64,000 nt of DNA from Isoperla grammatica (taxonomy: Eukaryota; Arthropoda; Insecta; Plecoptera; Perlodidae): contig OX246741.1 of assembly GCA_945910005.1 (NCBI GenBank), positions 7,444,611-7,508,610 on the forward strand, given 5' to 3'. Below the pieces are notes generated by a model. That model was given only the letters and a program-made list of their open reading frames with translations, searched no databases and was not told where the DNA came from. Positions 31,501 to 46,500 of this stretch are shown piece by piece (the first letter of the stretch is position 1; each line of letters begins with the position of its first letter). The translations under genes were made by a program, and so were the position numbers.

Positions 31501-34500
31501 GCGACTTTAAATTCGTATGTAAACCACATTGTATAAAAGTTCAAATCAGCAATATCATACTATTTATATACAAACTAATAAATAGCTATAATTTATATTG
31601 GTCAACATGTGTATTATGATCCAATAGTGTTTTGTTCAGGTAAAAAACACACCTTTCAACAGTGATTTGAAAGAATTTGGTACAGACACTGGATGGACCA
31701 TCAATTTACCAAAGGCTGGTTAGGTACTTCCACGGCCTCTTTTAGGTTGCATAATTTAATATCTTTGTGAGCTTGACAAATGACTTCACTCATCTCAAGC
31801 AATAATAGCCAACCAGGACAACATATACATACACTATTTTATTTCCTATTTATCAAACATGCAGGCTTATGAATTCAATAAATTAAAACTGAGTTGTGCT
31901 TTTTAAAAATTGTTATCATATAGGCCTACAAAATTAGTTTGAACTAAAAAAAAAAAAAACATTTTTAATATGTTTGGGTTGCATCTCCATTTTACATTGA
32001 CAATGTTGGTAAAAGCCTTGGTTACCCCAACCACTGATTAAAAAACTGATTGAAAAACCGGCCCTAAATAAAATATGTAATTCCTGATTCGCAATGCTCT
32101 TGGACGGAACTATGGTAAACCTACATTTCCAACAATAAAGTAACTTTTCGAATAAGGTAGGTATAAATACTAAATTTGTGGCTCCCAATTCTGTTGTTCG
32201 GAATAACATAGTACATACAGTTGCATTAGAAACAATACGTACGTAAAGTAATAATCTTAACAAAATACGTGAATACAATTATCTTGTACGGAACTATAGA
32301 CCTGCATTACAAACAGCAAAGTAACGTTCCCAATTCGGACAAGGAACTCATTGGCATTGGGTTACATTAAGCACAAAATATTCAGAATAGCGGTTGAGTT
32401 ACATGAACAAGATACATTTTGTGCAAACACCATACGTTATGACCAGAATAAATAGGCCACTATCCTATAAGTAATCTCATAATGTCGGTATACTCGAAAG
32501 GTAAAGTCTTTCAGGTCGTGTTGATACGCTTTTTAGTGAAAAACAGAAGGATGATGAAAACATTCTCCCTAATCATTAGGAAGGGCATTATGTCTGCTCA
32601 GTGGAGTGAACTAGACATGTGCTGGTCTGGTCTATAATTCTCTATAATTAAAAATAGATGTACCAATACACACAAACATGTCTGTAGGACTATCGCTTTC
32701 ACATTGCATTTCATCTCCTTAAAATCGAATTATTATTATTATTATTATTATTAATATTATTATTATTATTTATTGGACAGCTTAGGTCATATGATGTCTT
32801 TCGAGCCAGGTCCATCTATATTCATCGCGTGGTCGTCATAAGAGGAGTCCAGCAAGGGATGGCAGGGCCAAGTTGAAGGAGGAAACTTGAGTGTAGGACA
32901 GAGGTAGGAATGGTCAGGTTCTCCTTTCGTCGCCGCTTACGACTAGCAGAGTCACTCTGGGCGTATTCTTCCCCTGGCTCAGACGGGCATTGACATCGAA
33001 GTTGTTTGATCTGGGAAAGTGCTATTTCTTGGCTTTGGTGAAGTAGTTTTTTTTTTATACAACCGTGTCGTCGTTCAGGTTCTTTCCATTTATTATTTAT
33101 TCAAAATTATTAGCTTTCGATTACAATTTATTGAGCACCTAGTTTATACTGGGGGTTTCGTATTTCCATGTTGCGGGATATCCTACTACCGTAATTCTGG
33201 CAATATACAGTTGATGTCAAAACGAGTATTTTTGGCTCCATCTCATTCATCAAACTCATCACGATACATGTTTTCTGTACGTATATACCTTGTAGGAGGC
33301 TATGCAACAAAAATACAATACTATATTCTAGTGAGTAGTGACATGAAGTTGAGTTCGTACCTGCTAATAATATGCATGCTTTTTATTGAATCCAATGATG
33401 CAATGAACGTCAACACATCCCCCCCCCCCCACAAATGGAAACGACTTCAATATTTAGTACCTATATAGTCTCCACTCAGTGTTTGCCAGAAAGCTTCGTC
33501 ACACTACATATTGTTAGAGCAGGGCCCCATACCGGTAATAGTGGACATAATAATTTATCCAGAAAATATAAACTCAGAAGCGCACTTTCCCGACAGAGTT
33601 ACGTAATTCGTTCCGTATGACCTCACGGACCAGCTACCATCGGTGATTACTGATTACGATGGTGAGAGGCATTGTGTTTTCCAACCCTCAGCAACGATTT
33701 TAGACTATGAGCCATGGCCCATGAATGGCATGTTCAATGAGTGAGTTCTTCTATATAATATAATAATATAACAGTAATGTTTCGTAGGAAACCTGCCCAC
33801 AGACAGCCAGTTCATGCTCCTTTTCAGTGAATACCCAGGTGTTGCGATTTTTGGAATTGTTGGGGAAGGAATGTCTAAGGGCTGTTACTATGACTCAATC
33901 CGAACATTGGCCAACTGTGACTGAGGAAACCCCCTGGGAAATCTTCAGTCAGTCGGGTATCGAACCGGCGACCTCCCTAATTAGAGCCTCGTGTGCTAAC
34001 AGTATAACACTAGGCCACCATTATCGCTAATCTCGGTCTGAGAACCCACCCCCAATGCTACCAAACCCCGCTACCAAAATGTTACACTAAAGCTGTTAAA
34101 ACATTTATTAGTGTCATAATGAGAACATTGCCGATAATGAAAGAAGAAAAGTAAACTGAAAAGCAATGGAAAGTAACAACTACCTTATTCGTTCCCTCCA
34201 TTTTTCAAGGCTCCTGCCTTTTTTTCTTCTAGGAACTGAAAGGTGCAAGTTTCCTTTCTTTGAAAGTCTCCGTTTGTTTTTCGATGGGACTGTTGTTGGT
34301 GTCACGTTTATATATACCAACAATTACTCACACAAATAGCAACGAGAGTAATGTTTAAAATATAATAGAAAAATATGTTATATAGTAATAATATACTGTA
34401 ATTTTAGTAGCCGGCGCAGTTGGCCGAGGTCGGTTAGGCGTTAGTCTAGTAAACCGCGATCTCTGCGTTCCAGGTTCGAATCCTGGCTTGGGCATGGATG

Positions 34501-37500
34501 TCATGTGGCGTTTTTTCATCCTCATAAAAACCAACTCATCGTCTCGATTAGCCTCGTTACAAAATATGGCACGTAACACCCCAAACATAATTATTATCCA
34601 TCACCATCATAGTAATTTTAGCAATTATTGTATAGACAGGTTCGCACGACTAAGATCGAACTCAGAACCTCCGACGATACGTATTGCTATGGGTGTTGTT
34701 GCCGCTTGGGCTACCGGTGCCAGGGAACATTACATTTGTCCACTCTCCACACAATATCAATATCTAACAGAATAAGGAAGTCTACGTAATGAGGACGCAA
34801 TGTCTACGCAATTAGGAACTGCATTATTCGGGCAAGCGCAAACTGGGAACGTCGAGTCGAGAAAGATGAACACTCAAATCTATGAAAACAAGTTGCGAGC
34901 TATCGGCAAGTCTTCAAACCTGTCAGATTTATGGGTAGCAATAATTTGGCAGTTTACTGTGCCGCTCGGGATGGATCCTCCTTTGTTCCGTGCACGTGGT
35001 TCTCAGCGGAGGGGAAGTTGGAGGAGTTGGGGGTGAAAGTGGCTTGACTGAGCAAACGCCGATCAGCAGCGCGCACGCATAGTCATTTGTTTCCCCTGAT
35101 TACGAGAAAACTATTAATCGAATTCGTTTCAAATAAATTTATCTATACACCCTATGATAAATAATTTTTCTTCCTGTTTTCAATTTTTTTCTAGGATAAC
35201 GTGGACGGTTTTAAAATCATATTATGAAGTAGAGTATCAAAAAATTCGATAATTGCAGGATTTTATCACCTGCCATGGGGCCTAAACTATAAATAATTAT
35301 CAAAAAGTACAAAACGGCAGAAAAATCGGACACTGTCAGCTTGAAAACTGAGGCAACGGGAACTCTCTAGGGCAAACGGTTCTCACGCAATCACCAGAAA
35401 CAATTAGCACGGGAACGCCCTATACCGCTCTAAGTACGGATGGCTCTTAACGGCGTCCACGTACGGAACGGCTGCAGGTTCAGGGACAGAGGGGTACATC
35501 GTTGTCCTGCCTGCGTAAGTGGTTGCTAATGTCGGTGACGCTACCTCATCGCAAGTCCAGTGGTGTTGAGGGGGGGGGGGGCGAGGGGGAGGCTCTAGCC
35601 CCCCCTGTAGAGGCAGAGGGGGACGTCGTTGTCCTGCCTGCGTAGACGGTTGCCAACTCGTACAGATGTCAGTGTCGGAGATGTTACCGTATATATACAC
35701 TTTTTAATTAGTTAGTAACTTAGTACTATATGGGCAATTGTAGTACAAGTTTGCCCCGACCGGAGATCGAAACCAGATCAACCGGCTCTACGTACCACTT
35801 GAGATAACCCATTTACTCTTGGGTGGGTGGGTGGGGGGATGGAGAGGGAGAGGGAGAGATGGGGAGAGACGGAGATAGGGCAATGGGTAAATCAAAACCC
35901 CAGCTCGTTGAAGACTGCAATGTGGGCAGCAGTGCGAACGTATCCCTCACGATCCCCGGGAAAGTATTATGGGGGTGGGCTGGCAACGCAACGCAATGCA
36001 ACGTCTTGGCCGCAGCGCGTGAATCAGCCAGCGCACAGCGGCGTCGAGTCGAGTCATCACGGCCTCTCATATCCGTCGTCTGACTCACGGGGACGACGCG
36101 TGACGTCACAGAGTCGATTGGACCGGAGTAAACATAGCCGGGCGCCGCCGGACCGACGTCGCTCTCGGGTTTATCCAGCACTTGGTTGGATTGGGGTGTG
36201 ACCTAGATAAGACGGCAACACTATGTGTGAGGGAGATAGGCGATGTCTTATCACTATACATACACACGCACTCTGGTCTTATCCCGGTCGAGGTAGGTCC
36301 CGCCTCGTGGTGAGCGGTGTACGCAAAGAGGGCTCTCTTTGTTTGTACATCTTTGGTCACTCTTTGTCGCATCTTCGTTGCTCTGGCTTTCTTCGTGCGG
36401 CCCTCGTTGCGACCTGAACGTCCACTCAATCCCTACGTTCTACCCCTAACTGGCTCCCCTTACATGACGACACCGCCGATGTGCGATGCACCTAACTCGG
36501 CTGACGTCATATGACCTATAGCTATCGAGTACGTCGTAATAATCAGCATTATGTATTTTTCGAGATTAGAACCCACGTATTTTAATTAATGAACCCCCCC
36601 CCCCCCCCGTCCCCGTCCCCGTCCCCCAACTCTTAAACCACCCTGAGTAGCTGGACTCCACTTATGACGACCCCGGCAATGTGTGAATCTGATTTGGCCG
36701 ACTCGACCTATAGCTGTCGCGTAGCCCTACGACGTAAACATTGTTTGTTTGTGGCGGTCTGGAGGCTGGAATGGAATGTCTCCGGAATGTCTCCTGTATT
36801 ATGTTGTTGGTGGTTGTGAGATGCAGTAGCGATAGCGACGTGTGTTGATGTAGTGTGGTGGCGGATGTCTGGTCGGCTCCCGGGGGGTGCTCGGAACGCA
36901 CGTGGTGGTTGTTTGGCCGGGGGTCTCTGTTGCGTCTGGGGGTCGCACAACATAATGACGTGTTTAGGGTCTAGGTAGAAAGACAGACAGACAGGGGTAG
37001 CGGATCCGGTGTTATTGTTTGGCAGCCCGAGGGCGAACGAAGAATGTTACCTGCAGGTCTGCTCTCTGCGGTTGTGTTGGGTATTGTTACGTAAGAGAAG
37101 CGCGCTGTATAGAGAGGTGCGGCGGCCAAGCTTGCCCGGCGTGCGGGTGAGAGGGGGGGGGGGGGAGAGCCGGACCAGCCTGTTGCTCTTCGTTCGCCCG
37201 CCCGCCCGCCCGTCCACGTGTTCGTCAGTCAGTCTCCGCTTGGCAGGCAACGCGTGTGCAGGTGCCCTCACGACATTCCGCGACATTGACAGTGACAGTG
37301 ACAGGTAGGTGTGATGACAGTTTGATCTATCGCGACACGGTGCTAGATATGTAGAGGAACGTATTCCCAGAGCGTCGTACCTGCCTGGAGCTAAATCCTC
37401 TGGAGTCTCACAAGACGATCGACTTCTTCGTCTTGTTGGCGCGGTGGCGGGTTCATGTACTGGTAGTTAGTGCATATTATAGTGGTGTCGCGACAAACTA

Positions 37501-40500
37501 TAAGCGATGCGAGATATGTATAGAGGAACGTATTCCCAGAGCGTCGTACCTGCCTGGAGCTGAATCCTCTGGAGTTTTAGAAGACGATCGACTTCTTCGC
37601 GCGGTGGCGGGTTCATATACTGGTGGTTAGTGCATATCGGAGTGGTGTCGCGTCAAACTATAAGCGGTGCGAGATAATAATATGTCGACGAACGTATTAC
37701 CAGCCTAGAGCATCCATCGTACCTTCCTGGGAGCTGAATCTTCCAGAGTCTCGGAGGTCTATCGATAGATTTCTTCGTTTTGGCGCAGTGGCGGGTTCAT
37801 ATACTGGTAGTACGCGACATACTAAGCGGTGCGAGATAATGTGTAGATGAGCGAATGTATTCCCACCAGAGCAGAGAGCATCATTGTCCATCGGGTGCTC
37901 AATCCTCCGGAGCAAAGATATCATTATAATATTCCCAAAGTGCTCAGTAGTCTTCTTAGCAGAAGACGATAGATAGACTTGTTCTTGGCGGGTTCATACA
38001 GTGGTAGTGCGCGACATACTAAGCGGTGCGAGATAATGTGTAGACGAGCGACCCTCCAGAGCTGAGAGCATCATTGTCGTGTCTTTTACACCCGGTGCTC
38101 AATCCTCAGGAGCAAAGATATCATTATAATATTCCCTACGTGCTCCGTAGTCTTATAGCAGAAGACGATAGATAGACTTGTTCTTGGCGCGCTGGCGGGT
38201 TCATACACTGGTGGAAGTCCCATAGGGCATAGAGTGTTGTTGTCGATGACCGCGGTGAAGACTGTGTTAAAGACGCGGCCGCCCGAGGCTCAAACACCGA
38301 GGAGTAAAGTGGATGTTTGGTCATTCATTAAATCTCATTGGCCATGTAACTTGTTTCAAGAATGAATGAGAATGTTGATAATGTATACACACACATACAA
38401 CGTATACGTCAAGTGGTGCTATAGATGTTTGTTTAGCTCCCGCCGAAGTGAATTGATCGAAGTGAAGTTGACACCAACCAGACGTCGTCATTGTGCGTGA
38501 GTTACATACAATACAGTGTTGCATGTCATGTGCACGTCGGTAGAACCAACCGCCACGGGCGTGATGACATTGGTGCTCGAGCGTACTGTGTAATTACATT
38601 CTAATTATCGTTATAATACTGGTGGTAGAGAAGTGGAACAGTGCAGCTATGGAACGCGCCGTTTCGATTCCCGCCATCGGCAATATATTGTGATTATTGA
38701 AGGTTTTTATCGGTCATAAGGTGAACGTTGTTACGTTCTTGTTTGGCCGTTGAACGTGTTTCAAAACTATCCGTACACATTTTGATGACCTGGTATAGGA
38801 CACATTGTTTTATATACATCGTTAGATATATCACATACTTGTTATGCGCATTCTTCTCCACAAGCGGCAATGATGATAGTTGGTATACAAAAAATAATAG
38901 TTTTTTCTTTAAATGTTGCACGTTTTTAGTAGAAGGTGCAATGGTATAATAATTATTAACGTTTTTAGATACATATTTAGAAATAAAAATAAAAACAAAT
39001 TACAAATAAATCACTTAGAAATATCTTTTCAAATGTCATCTTTTCATAAGTGTCGTAAAAGTTTCCTTGTGTATAGAGTAAATCCTCGTAGTTAAAAATA
39101 TGTTGTGAAACATGTGTTAACGTTGCGTTTGTCAATAATCATCAATAAACGTCAACTCTTCTTCGCCGAATAATATAATCAATACAATATTATTAAACAT
39201 CTGCCACAGTCATTCCATTCAACATTTGTCATGTGTTTCATCCCCATTAGGCATGGCCTGGGGTAGAATAGGTTAAGAACGACTCTGCTTGACGTACGAG
39301 GCTACTGCAGGGCCGACATCACATTATCTTCGTTGTCATAACAACTTGCGAGCGTCATTAATCAATAATTTAAAATTACATTGTGTGATTTGTTGTTTTG
39401 TCAGACGCAGTGCACTAGTCACTTGACATTTAGGTACTATCAATATCATGTTTAATTGACAACATTCATGTATTAACTCTTTCAATTGAAACGTATCAGT
39501 CATTGTCGAACGATGTCTTTTTATCACTTCGATCCACTGACCCGCGCGCTGACCTATACTTTCAATGCTAGACTTTGTCGCTGTACATGTTCAGTTATTC
39601 GATTGCAAGTTTTTAAACTATCATGCGAGTTTTGCGAGTATTTCGTGCATGGGGTAATAAATTCGTGTTATTCATGGTAACAAACCATTATACGTTTAAG
39701 TACAACATCTGGCGGGAGTTTGTGTTGGACAGTTGGCAATGGACTATGTCAGTCAGTCAGTAAGTCTACTGGGTTCGATGCCAACTGTCGCATGTGTGAG
39801 TGTGACTCATTGCGATTGTATCGGACAAGTGTTGTACCGTTGAGTGAGTACAATAGGGTAGAGTCGCAACGCAATCAGCAGTTTGTCTACCGCCTTATGC
39901 TGCCCAACATACTTTAGTCGGGTAGTAGGAGTTCGCCAAGCGACGCGATGACGGAGTTTTCGGCTGTCTTCGTATATCTTCGGTGAAGTAGCCGACCAAT
40001 CAGGCTCCGTCATCGCGTCGCTTGGCGAACTCCTACTACCCGATTAAAGTATGTTGGGCAGCATAAGTGTAGGGCCACACATATGCGTTTACTCGGCACC
40101 CGCTAATCGGGAGCCGGGAAAACGCATGGACCTCACAAGACCACACATTTCCCGCCAAATCGCACTCAATCTAGCTTCACCCCCCCCCCCCCCCCCCCCC
40201 CAGTCTGTGGTGTCCAGCAGTCGAATAGACTGGTCATGTTTTCCAATCTGGAAATAGTTTGTCTGCTTGAAGCTGAGGACTTACTTAAACAGACGGTAAA
40301 AAGGAGTCACTGGGTCCACCCTTTTCACGCTGATGGGGCAAAAAGTAAAAAAAAAATCAACTTTTACCAGGAAATTAAGAAATATGACAGGAAGTTTTTT
40401 GAATATTACCGAATGTGTATTATTTCATTTGACGAACTTTTAAATGTAATACGCCCTTTCATAACAAAGACGAAACTAACCAGAGGAACGCAAGAAGTGC

Positions 40501-43500
40501 AGAGGAAAGATTGACAATAAGTCAATAACACTAGGGTAAGTTCGAAATTATACGCACTTTATTTTAATAATCATAATATGCAAGTTCCGATCACTATACT
40601 CATTGCACCCCTTTTCCCAAATTGCCGACTGTTCTTGAACACATTGAATACATTTATCCACATCAAACCTATTGGAAATGTATCGAGGAAGGTCCCGCAG
40701 AACTGCACTGTGTGGACGCTCTCATTCAACTACATGTGTTTTTGATGCCTTCCCGCCATCCTGGCTACCTGTTTGGCGGCAGCATGTTGCAGTCACTTTT
40801 GGCAGGAGCCGCTCAACGGCACATGTGTGGTCTTGCTGATTGAAAACAGTGTGTTATCGCCTTCCTGACGCACGGCTCCCGCTTAGCAGGAGCCGGGAAA
40901 ACGCTATGTGTGGCCCTACACTAAGGCGGTAGACAAACTGCCTATGGCGTGGGGCTTCTACCCTATATTACTCACTCAACGGTTGTACCACCCACTACGG
41001 CTTCTGTAAAGGGAGTATTCACGTAACATGACGTCACAAGGGAGGGGGATAATGTGTGTTGACATTAATTGGGCTGTCGACTTATGTACCACGAAATATG
41101 ATAGTTTTAACAGGTACCGATATTCTTGATAACAAAGTTCTTGAAAATAGTTATATTTGTGCCGTTTTAAATCAGAAAATGAGTGGTCCGAAACACGCGA
41201 ACTAATGTTTTAATCTGCAGAACATCCATCTGAAACGTTTCAACAGTGAATTGCCGGTCGAAAGTAAATAAACATGTCGTTTTGGCTCTCAAGACGGCCG
41301 GCAGGCGCATTATGTGAATTCGTTGGTGTTACGTGATAATTAATATTGTATATAGCATGAAAAAAGAGCCTGACGTACGTGTAGGCTAATTGCAATATTT
41401 TAAATTGCAATAATTCAAATTGTCGTTGAAATACTTATTGTTGCTTTACTTCTATATTGATATTCGAGAAGATGAGGGCGGGGGGGGGGGGGGGGGGATA
41501 AATGAATTATGAAGAACAATTACAAAAAACCCATGCTTTATGCGGGGTTCGAATCCAGGACCTATACGCTCCAGCCGCATGAGCCACCACTCACTGACAG
41601 CTACCGCTTCATACACTCACCATAAAGCTGGATTGAGCTAAAAATCGTATTATCATATATTTTTACATCATGCAAAAATACATATTTAAAATTTTGATTT
41701 TGTTGCAATACATACGGGAAAGAAGTCATACATGCTCCCTTATTATTGTTTTATTATCCCGTGTCTGCAAGCATGCTCACACACAAACCAAAGTGGGTCA
41801 TACTGGGAAACATTATATCATATCGACGTGATAAGTCGGTCATTGCATTTTTGTCCTCGGCGCTTGGCAGACAAGACGACCGACGCCGGGGGCGGGGCCT
41901 ATCCCGAGTTGCGTCCAATCCTCTTTTCTGCTCCCTTGTCAGGTCTCCACTTGTACCACTTTTTTCTGGAGGTGGCTGCTGCTGTTCCCCGGTGACACTT
42001 CCACCATGGCTCTCGTGAAGTGGTGGTTGATATAGTTGGCCGCGATATTAGAAACCATTGTAAACATATCACGGTTAGGGTGCCCCAGATATACAAACAA
42101 AAAAGCGGGACAAACATTCCAAACTTGGAGGTTCTATTGGCGCGGAGAGATCAGGAAATCGAACACTTGACATTGTTTATTTTGAGGGATATTTTTATAA
42201 AAGGGAAACAAATGATTCGGTAGCCGCTAACTGGATTTCACGATCGGTTTGCTTCAAACGGGCTTGCCCCATCGCTCTTTCAGTGTGTGTCTTGTTTCAA
42301 GTTTTGATAGTGAGGAAGCTGGCTGACTGTTATTGCTGTTGTTCCTAGCCGGATCTCGTGAAAACGGCGGTATTACAGGGGAAATATTCACGTTGAGCTC
42401 ATGGCCACTCATGGCTAAAGAAAAAGTAAAAAAAAAAGTTGAACCATCCCTATTTGAAAAGTAAGAGAGCTCCCGCCGACGTCAAACCTTTTCCAAAGAC
42501 TGCTTAGTATATGACTGAAGATATGTTCACATTTTCCACTCTTATGTCTCACAGTATAGATATTTCCACTTCGTCTACCATTATTATAAAACATTTCCTC
42601 ATCAAGTCGGAACATTCGAACCCAATACTACTATTGCGATTCTCGAGCCATGGGAAATCACTCATATACGTCACAGACGATATAACTTCCCTCTGATTGG
42701 CTGGAGCAATGCACACTTTTTACGTACTAGACTGGATTATTGCGGTATATGACAGTATGAGTGTAAGTAATTCGTTACCATGGGAAATCAGTCACACAAC
42801 CAATACCCATGGCTGATACCGATCAGTCCAATCCTCATGGCTGAGTGGAAGGGAACGCGGCCTGAAGGGTTTAATTATTTTTATTTTAGGAAGGCCAGAC
42901 TAGACTGTTGCGATATTGCGTGCAGTAGTAATGTGATACCGTGTGAATGAATACCTAGCATGGATATCGATACTTCAAGTGTCTGTCTGTCTGTCTGTCT
43001 GTCTGCTGTCTTGCGGGCAATCAATCCTGTTCGTGTGTTGTGCCCGTAATACAAGTGTGCCGTGCGGTGCATGAAGTAAGTACCTAAGAAGAAGCGTGCA
43101 GAGTTTCGGTGCGTATTATCAGCCTCATGCACCACAAAGACACTTGCGTCCGCAACTGTTGACTTGCGCGTCCGCAAATTGATGCACAAAAGGATTTGCC
43201 GGCGCAAATATGTGCGGGAGCTCCGTAAATTTGCGGCTCAATCGACTATCCCAAACAAATAACTCAAAATCCACCCGGATTTCCGCAAGTTTATCTGCTG
43301 CACCAGCAAGTCCGCCACCATTTTTAATGAACGGTAAGTTTGCGTCGGCAAATCTTTGTACATGTGGCTGTAAATCAGTAAGAGGGTGAGGGGTTATAAG
43401 GGCGTTTCATTAAATCCACCCCTTGGAACATGAATTCTACATTAGTGCTTTAAGATTCACCCCACCTTGGTTGGTGTAATCAAGTGGTTATTTGCAGTGG

Positions 43501-46500
43501 TGTGGTGTAGTTAAATGCCCCCTCCTTTGGGCAACGGCGTCCACTGTTACAATATGGTTGCCTGTGACCTCCACTGTTCTATGGGGTGGTGTAATAACTT
43601 CCTATTAGCACCTGAGAGCGTTGGGAACGAGCGGTCCGGCCTACAGTCGCTGAATATTAGAAACACTGCGACTTTTTTTTAACAAGAAGAATTTCTAATT
43701 CGTTGGTAAAGCTATTTTACTTCTTTGGAACCAATGGAGTATTCACGTGACGTCACATCGGCCATATGGAATGGAGGCGAAAATTTGTGTTAACATTTGA
43801 CCTGTCGATAGAAGACCAATATATTTATTGCACGGAATATATAGTTTTATAGTTTTAACACGTTTATCCACCGCTAAAGTTGATGAAAATGATTGGGTAC
43901 CATTGTCTACAAAAAGAATGGACGCTACAAGAGAGTTTCTTTATGTAGAACTTCAACTAAACGCCATATGAAAGATTTCAACTTTGAACTGCCCATTGGA
44001 AATAAACAAGCATGACATTTGGCATCCAGCATGGCCGTGACGTGCATCACATGAATACACACCCTGTATAGCAAATCAACACTTGTATATTTGTACAGTT
44101 TTTTCAATAAATCTTCACCCTTCTCACTTAATTTTACCACCCGTTAGTCTTACTTCCCCCTCAATACAAATAATCATACTACGCCACTGCATTTTATTTC
44201 TTGTTTAAAGAAAAACTCAAAATTGTGCTTTGTGTGTAGGTTTTTTAATCCTGGCCTTCGCTTATTTTGATGCTTTAATATTTTGCCTCGATTTTTCCGC
44301 CTGTTGCTCTTTCCGGCTAGTCCCCCCTATTACGTCACTGGGATGTGACTGTGAGTTTCGCGGAGTCACCGAGAGAGTTGGGTTGGGTTCCAGGAACCTT
44401 CAATTAGATTGTGTACGAGTGAGTGACTGTGAGTCAAACAATGAGTGACAACCGCAGATTCGTAGCACACGACACGGCCTTGTTCGGTGGACTTCGGGTC
44501 CATGAAGCCGATTGGACCCGAACGCGGAGGACGTGAGTCCTTCCGACTTCTTCATAAAACATTCAGTATCAACATCTTGAGGCTAAACATTGCATGTCAA
44601 GACTCAAGATCTACAGACGATGACAAATATTATGTATTGTGTTTGGAATTTGGATCAAATTTGACTATTTCAATAATGGCCGCAGTTCGTTATTACGAAT
44701 ACAGTTTACACAGCTTCACATCTCTCACTAGAGTCGCGTGCCAGAATTCAGTTGCTAGATTAGCGGAAAATGACGTCACGCTAGATAAGCTAAGCAGTAA
44801 TTTACGAACGCGAAATAGACGAGATGCATGGCGGTTGTTTTAAATATAGCACCATGTCCGATTCATTAGAATCGACCACCATCTAAAATTAGTAGGGGTA
44901 TACATACGTATAATGAATGACCCAGCCAAATCAAAGAAACACATAATGTTGTCAGGTTGTGCTAGGTTTGTATTAGAATGTGGCTAAAGTGAAGTGTTGT
45001 CTGTGCACTGCAGACTTCCCATAAACCTTTTCATCTCCTGTTCTATTCTAGTCCGTCATGCTGTATCACTGTCAGTTTTCTCCCACAAGCAATAAACATT
45101 AAACAGTAGCTGGCAGTGGATGATTTTGATCAAAGACCCTCGTCTCGCTCGGTCGACTCTAATATTTACATCAAAATCAACATTAATCGAATTAGGGGCC
45201 ATTCTGGATGCGGATTATGTCCACTCTTCGTATGGATGGCCAATACAACTGGACGCGCGCAATCTTGGGTGACCGCAGTGTCGAGTCGCCTGTGGCTGGA
45301 TCTAGCCAGCATAATCTTTTCCCGTTGGCTCCGATTTGGGTTGTGTGAACCTTGTTTACGTCGACGCGACGCGACATTTAAAGGTTTCCAGAAGGTTCGA
45401 ATCCCAGCTCGGGCATGGAGGATGGTTTGTGCAAGACGTCGGTTCGATCATGACATGAGATGTCACTCACTCGATAATTGTATCGCTGCCAAAATGAAAC
45501 ACATAAAAAGCACACACACACACACATATATAATTCATGTTTTATTCCCTATTATTACCATCTTTGGTAATACTAATAGCCAGTGTATATATATTTTTTA
45601 GCCGCATCACAAACGAGTCTCCTTCAGGCACTCGAAACGGACAGCAATACAAATTACTTTCAGAGTCATTCCAATACACACAAATTCGTGCTTGTAAAAA
45701 TTTGTTGCTCGAAACTCGACTTTGGCCCGATTCCAAAACTACCCGAAACGAGCAGCTTGACTTGATCGGGCGTGGGAGGGGGGGGGGGGGGGGGTAATGT
45801 TCGGCGCCCTGAAATCCAGATCGACCTCGTTCTATCCATGCAGTGACATAAACCACGGACATTGTGGGCGGGCGTCGTGCTTAGCTTGGATGCAAATAGT
45901 ATAGCAAAGACAATGAAAATTAATGAAATTGGCAAACCGACATGGCGCGTCGCGTTATATATGTATAGTCCGGACGCGATTGTAAGTATATGTATATATA
46001 CTGCATCCATTCTACCCGGCCAATGCCCCGGAATAGTTGGGGAACATGTACCGGATGTCAAGTGGGCAGCAGGGGGGACCTTGTCTCTATCTCGTTAGAG
46101 GCCAGGCCACACACTGACGTTTCTATAATGTAATGGATAATGAAAAATGAATAAATAACGACATTTTTTATACTGATCCTTCCGAGTATGCAAGAGTTTT
46201 TATATAGGGTCATTATTTCTTAATCTATGTAGGAAGGAAGGTGTACGTGTATATAACCTATTCATGTCCCGCTTTGGTTTCCCGTACTTTGTTATACATG
46301 TTCATACCTAAAACGAACAAAAAGAATGAATGCATCATGCGTCTCTTTAGTCTGTTTGTGATGTTGATGTGAAAAGTGTGTCAGTTTAAGTTTTTTTGCT
46401 CGAATCTTTGAAATGACGACATTGTCAAGATTTATAGATATTTTCGAAAAAAGGATTCAAAGTGTTTTACGCTTGGAATGAATTAGAAGATAATTTCAGA

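Larger units (their letters stand above)
39831..40990. mobile_element. Large palindromic element split by a Harbinger insertion
   Basis: Without the insert (40067-40924) the two sides form a palindrome of about 300 bp with arms over 120 bp. TAGACAAACTGC, TATGTTGGGCAGCATAA and GGCGAACTCCTACTACCCG each pair with their left-arm complements. The loop lies about 39955-40005. The right arm is interrupted exactly at a TAA. Confidence 0.78.

Noticed and set aside
33019..33468. 149-codon ORF on the plus strand
   Set aside because: No domain, low-complexity composition, and it ends in a poly(C) run; no splice or promoter signal.
34407..34500. Functional tRNA gene
   Set aside because: A and B boxes are present but the acceptor-stem ends do not pair and non-tRNA sequence follows directly; it is a SINE head.
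44487..44843. 118-codon ORF on the plus strand
   Set aside because: No recognisable motif; isolated in intronic repeat-rich DNA.
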